A program made the position numbers and the translations under genes. Of a DNA stretch of 6,109 nt, positions 5,978 to 6,109 are shown piece after piece. The DNA lies in the NCBI GenBank assembly GCA_043819345.1, contig JBDREX010000020.1, positions 1 to 6,109 of the forward strand, in the 5' to 3' direction. This stretch comes from CAYRDK01 sp043819345 (GTDB taxonomy: Bacteria > Omnitrophota > Gorgyraeia > Velamenicoccales > Velamenicoccaceae). The notes under the pieces are model-generated. The model made no database searches, was not told the origin of the DNA, and saw only the letters and a program-made list of their open reading frames with translations. Each line of letters starts with the position of its first letter. Within the stretch, counting starts at the first letter, position 1.

Positions 5978-6109
<132 letters not shown>

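Overview
The window holds five complete genes, all on the minus strand, plus the probable first codons of a sixth that runs off the low-coordinate end. The content points to a diderm (Gram-negative type) bacterium. There is a lipoprotein N-acyltransferase (Lnt) and a lipid A-type (LpxL/HtrB family) acyltransferase, both enzymes of an LPS and lipoprotein outer-membrane envelope. Two predicted exported TPR/coiled-coil proteins and an archaeal-type adenosine-specific kinase accompany them. This mix, the moderately AT-rich DNA and the short degenerate intergenic repeats would suit an uncultivated lineage such as Omnitrophota or another PVC-related or delta-type group. That placement is an inference from style, not from a marker gene.

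Reading in the direction of transcription (high to low coordinates): a perfect 7-bp minisatellite (5978-6109, cut by the window edge) and a short degenerate heptad array (5904-5931) lie upstream of lnt (5885-4374). The lnt stop codon overlaps the start of a signal-bearing TPR protein (4377-3208) in an ATGA, and this protein ends in what looks like a HEPN domain. After 21 nt comes a second TPR protein (3186-1852) with a long K/A/E/R-rich stalk. The N-terminal halves of the two TPR proteins align with each other, which indicates duplication followed by replacement of the C-terminal halves. An 89-nt gap precedes the adenosine-specific kinase (1762-1274). A 192-nt gap with a hairpin and an 8-bp degenerate repeat precedes the LpxL-like acyltransferase (1081-164). 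A head-to-head inverted array of 8-bp units (97-168) overlaps that gene's stop, and a further ORF starts near position 77.

How the genes fit together: Lnt matures lipoproteins in the periplasm and the LpxL-like protein acylates a lipid at the inner face of the inner membrane, so envelope building is the common theme. The two TPR/stalk proteins are translationally coupled or closely linked to lnt and are probably envelope scaffolds. The adenosine kinase has no obvious link to this and may simply be a neighbour. The points most worth a second look are the HEPN-like domain on an apparently exported TPR protein, the paralogous TPR pair, the missing acidic residue in the acyltransferase HX4(D/E) motif, and the two period-locked degenerate repeat families, both of which occur in inverted arrangement. 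I see no tRNA, rRNA, CRISPR array or insertion sequence.
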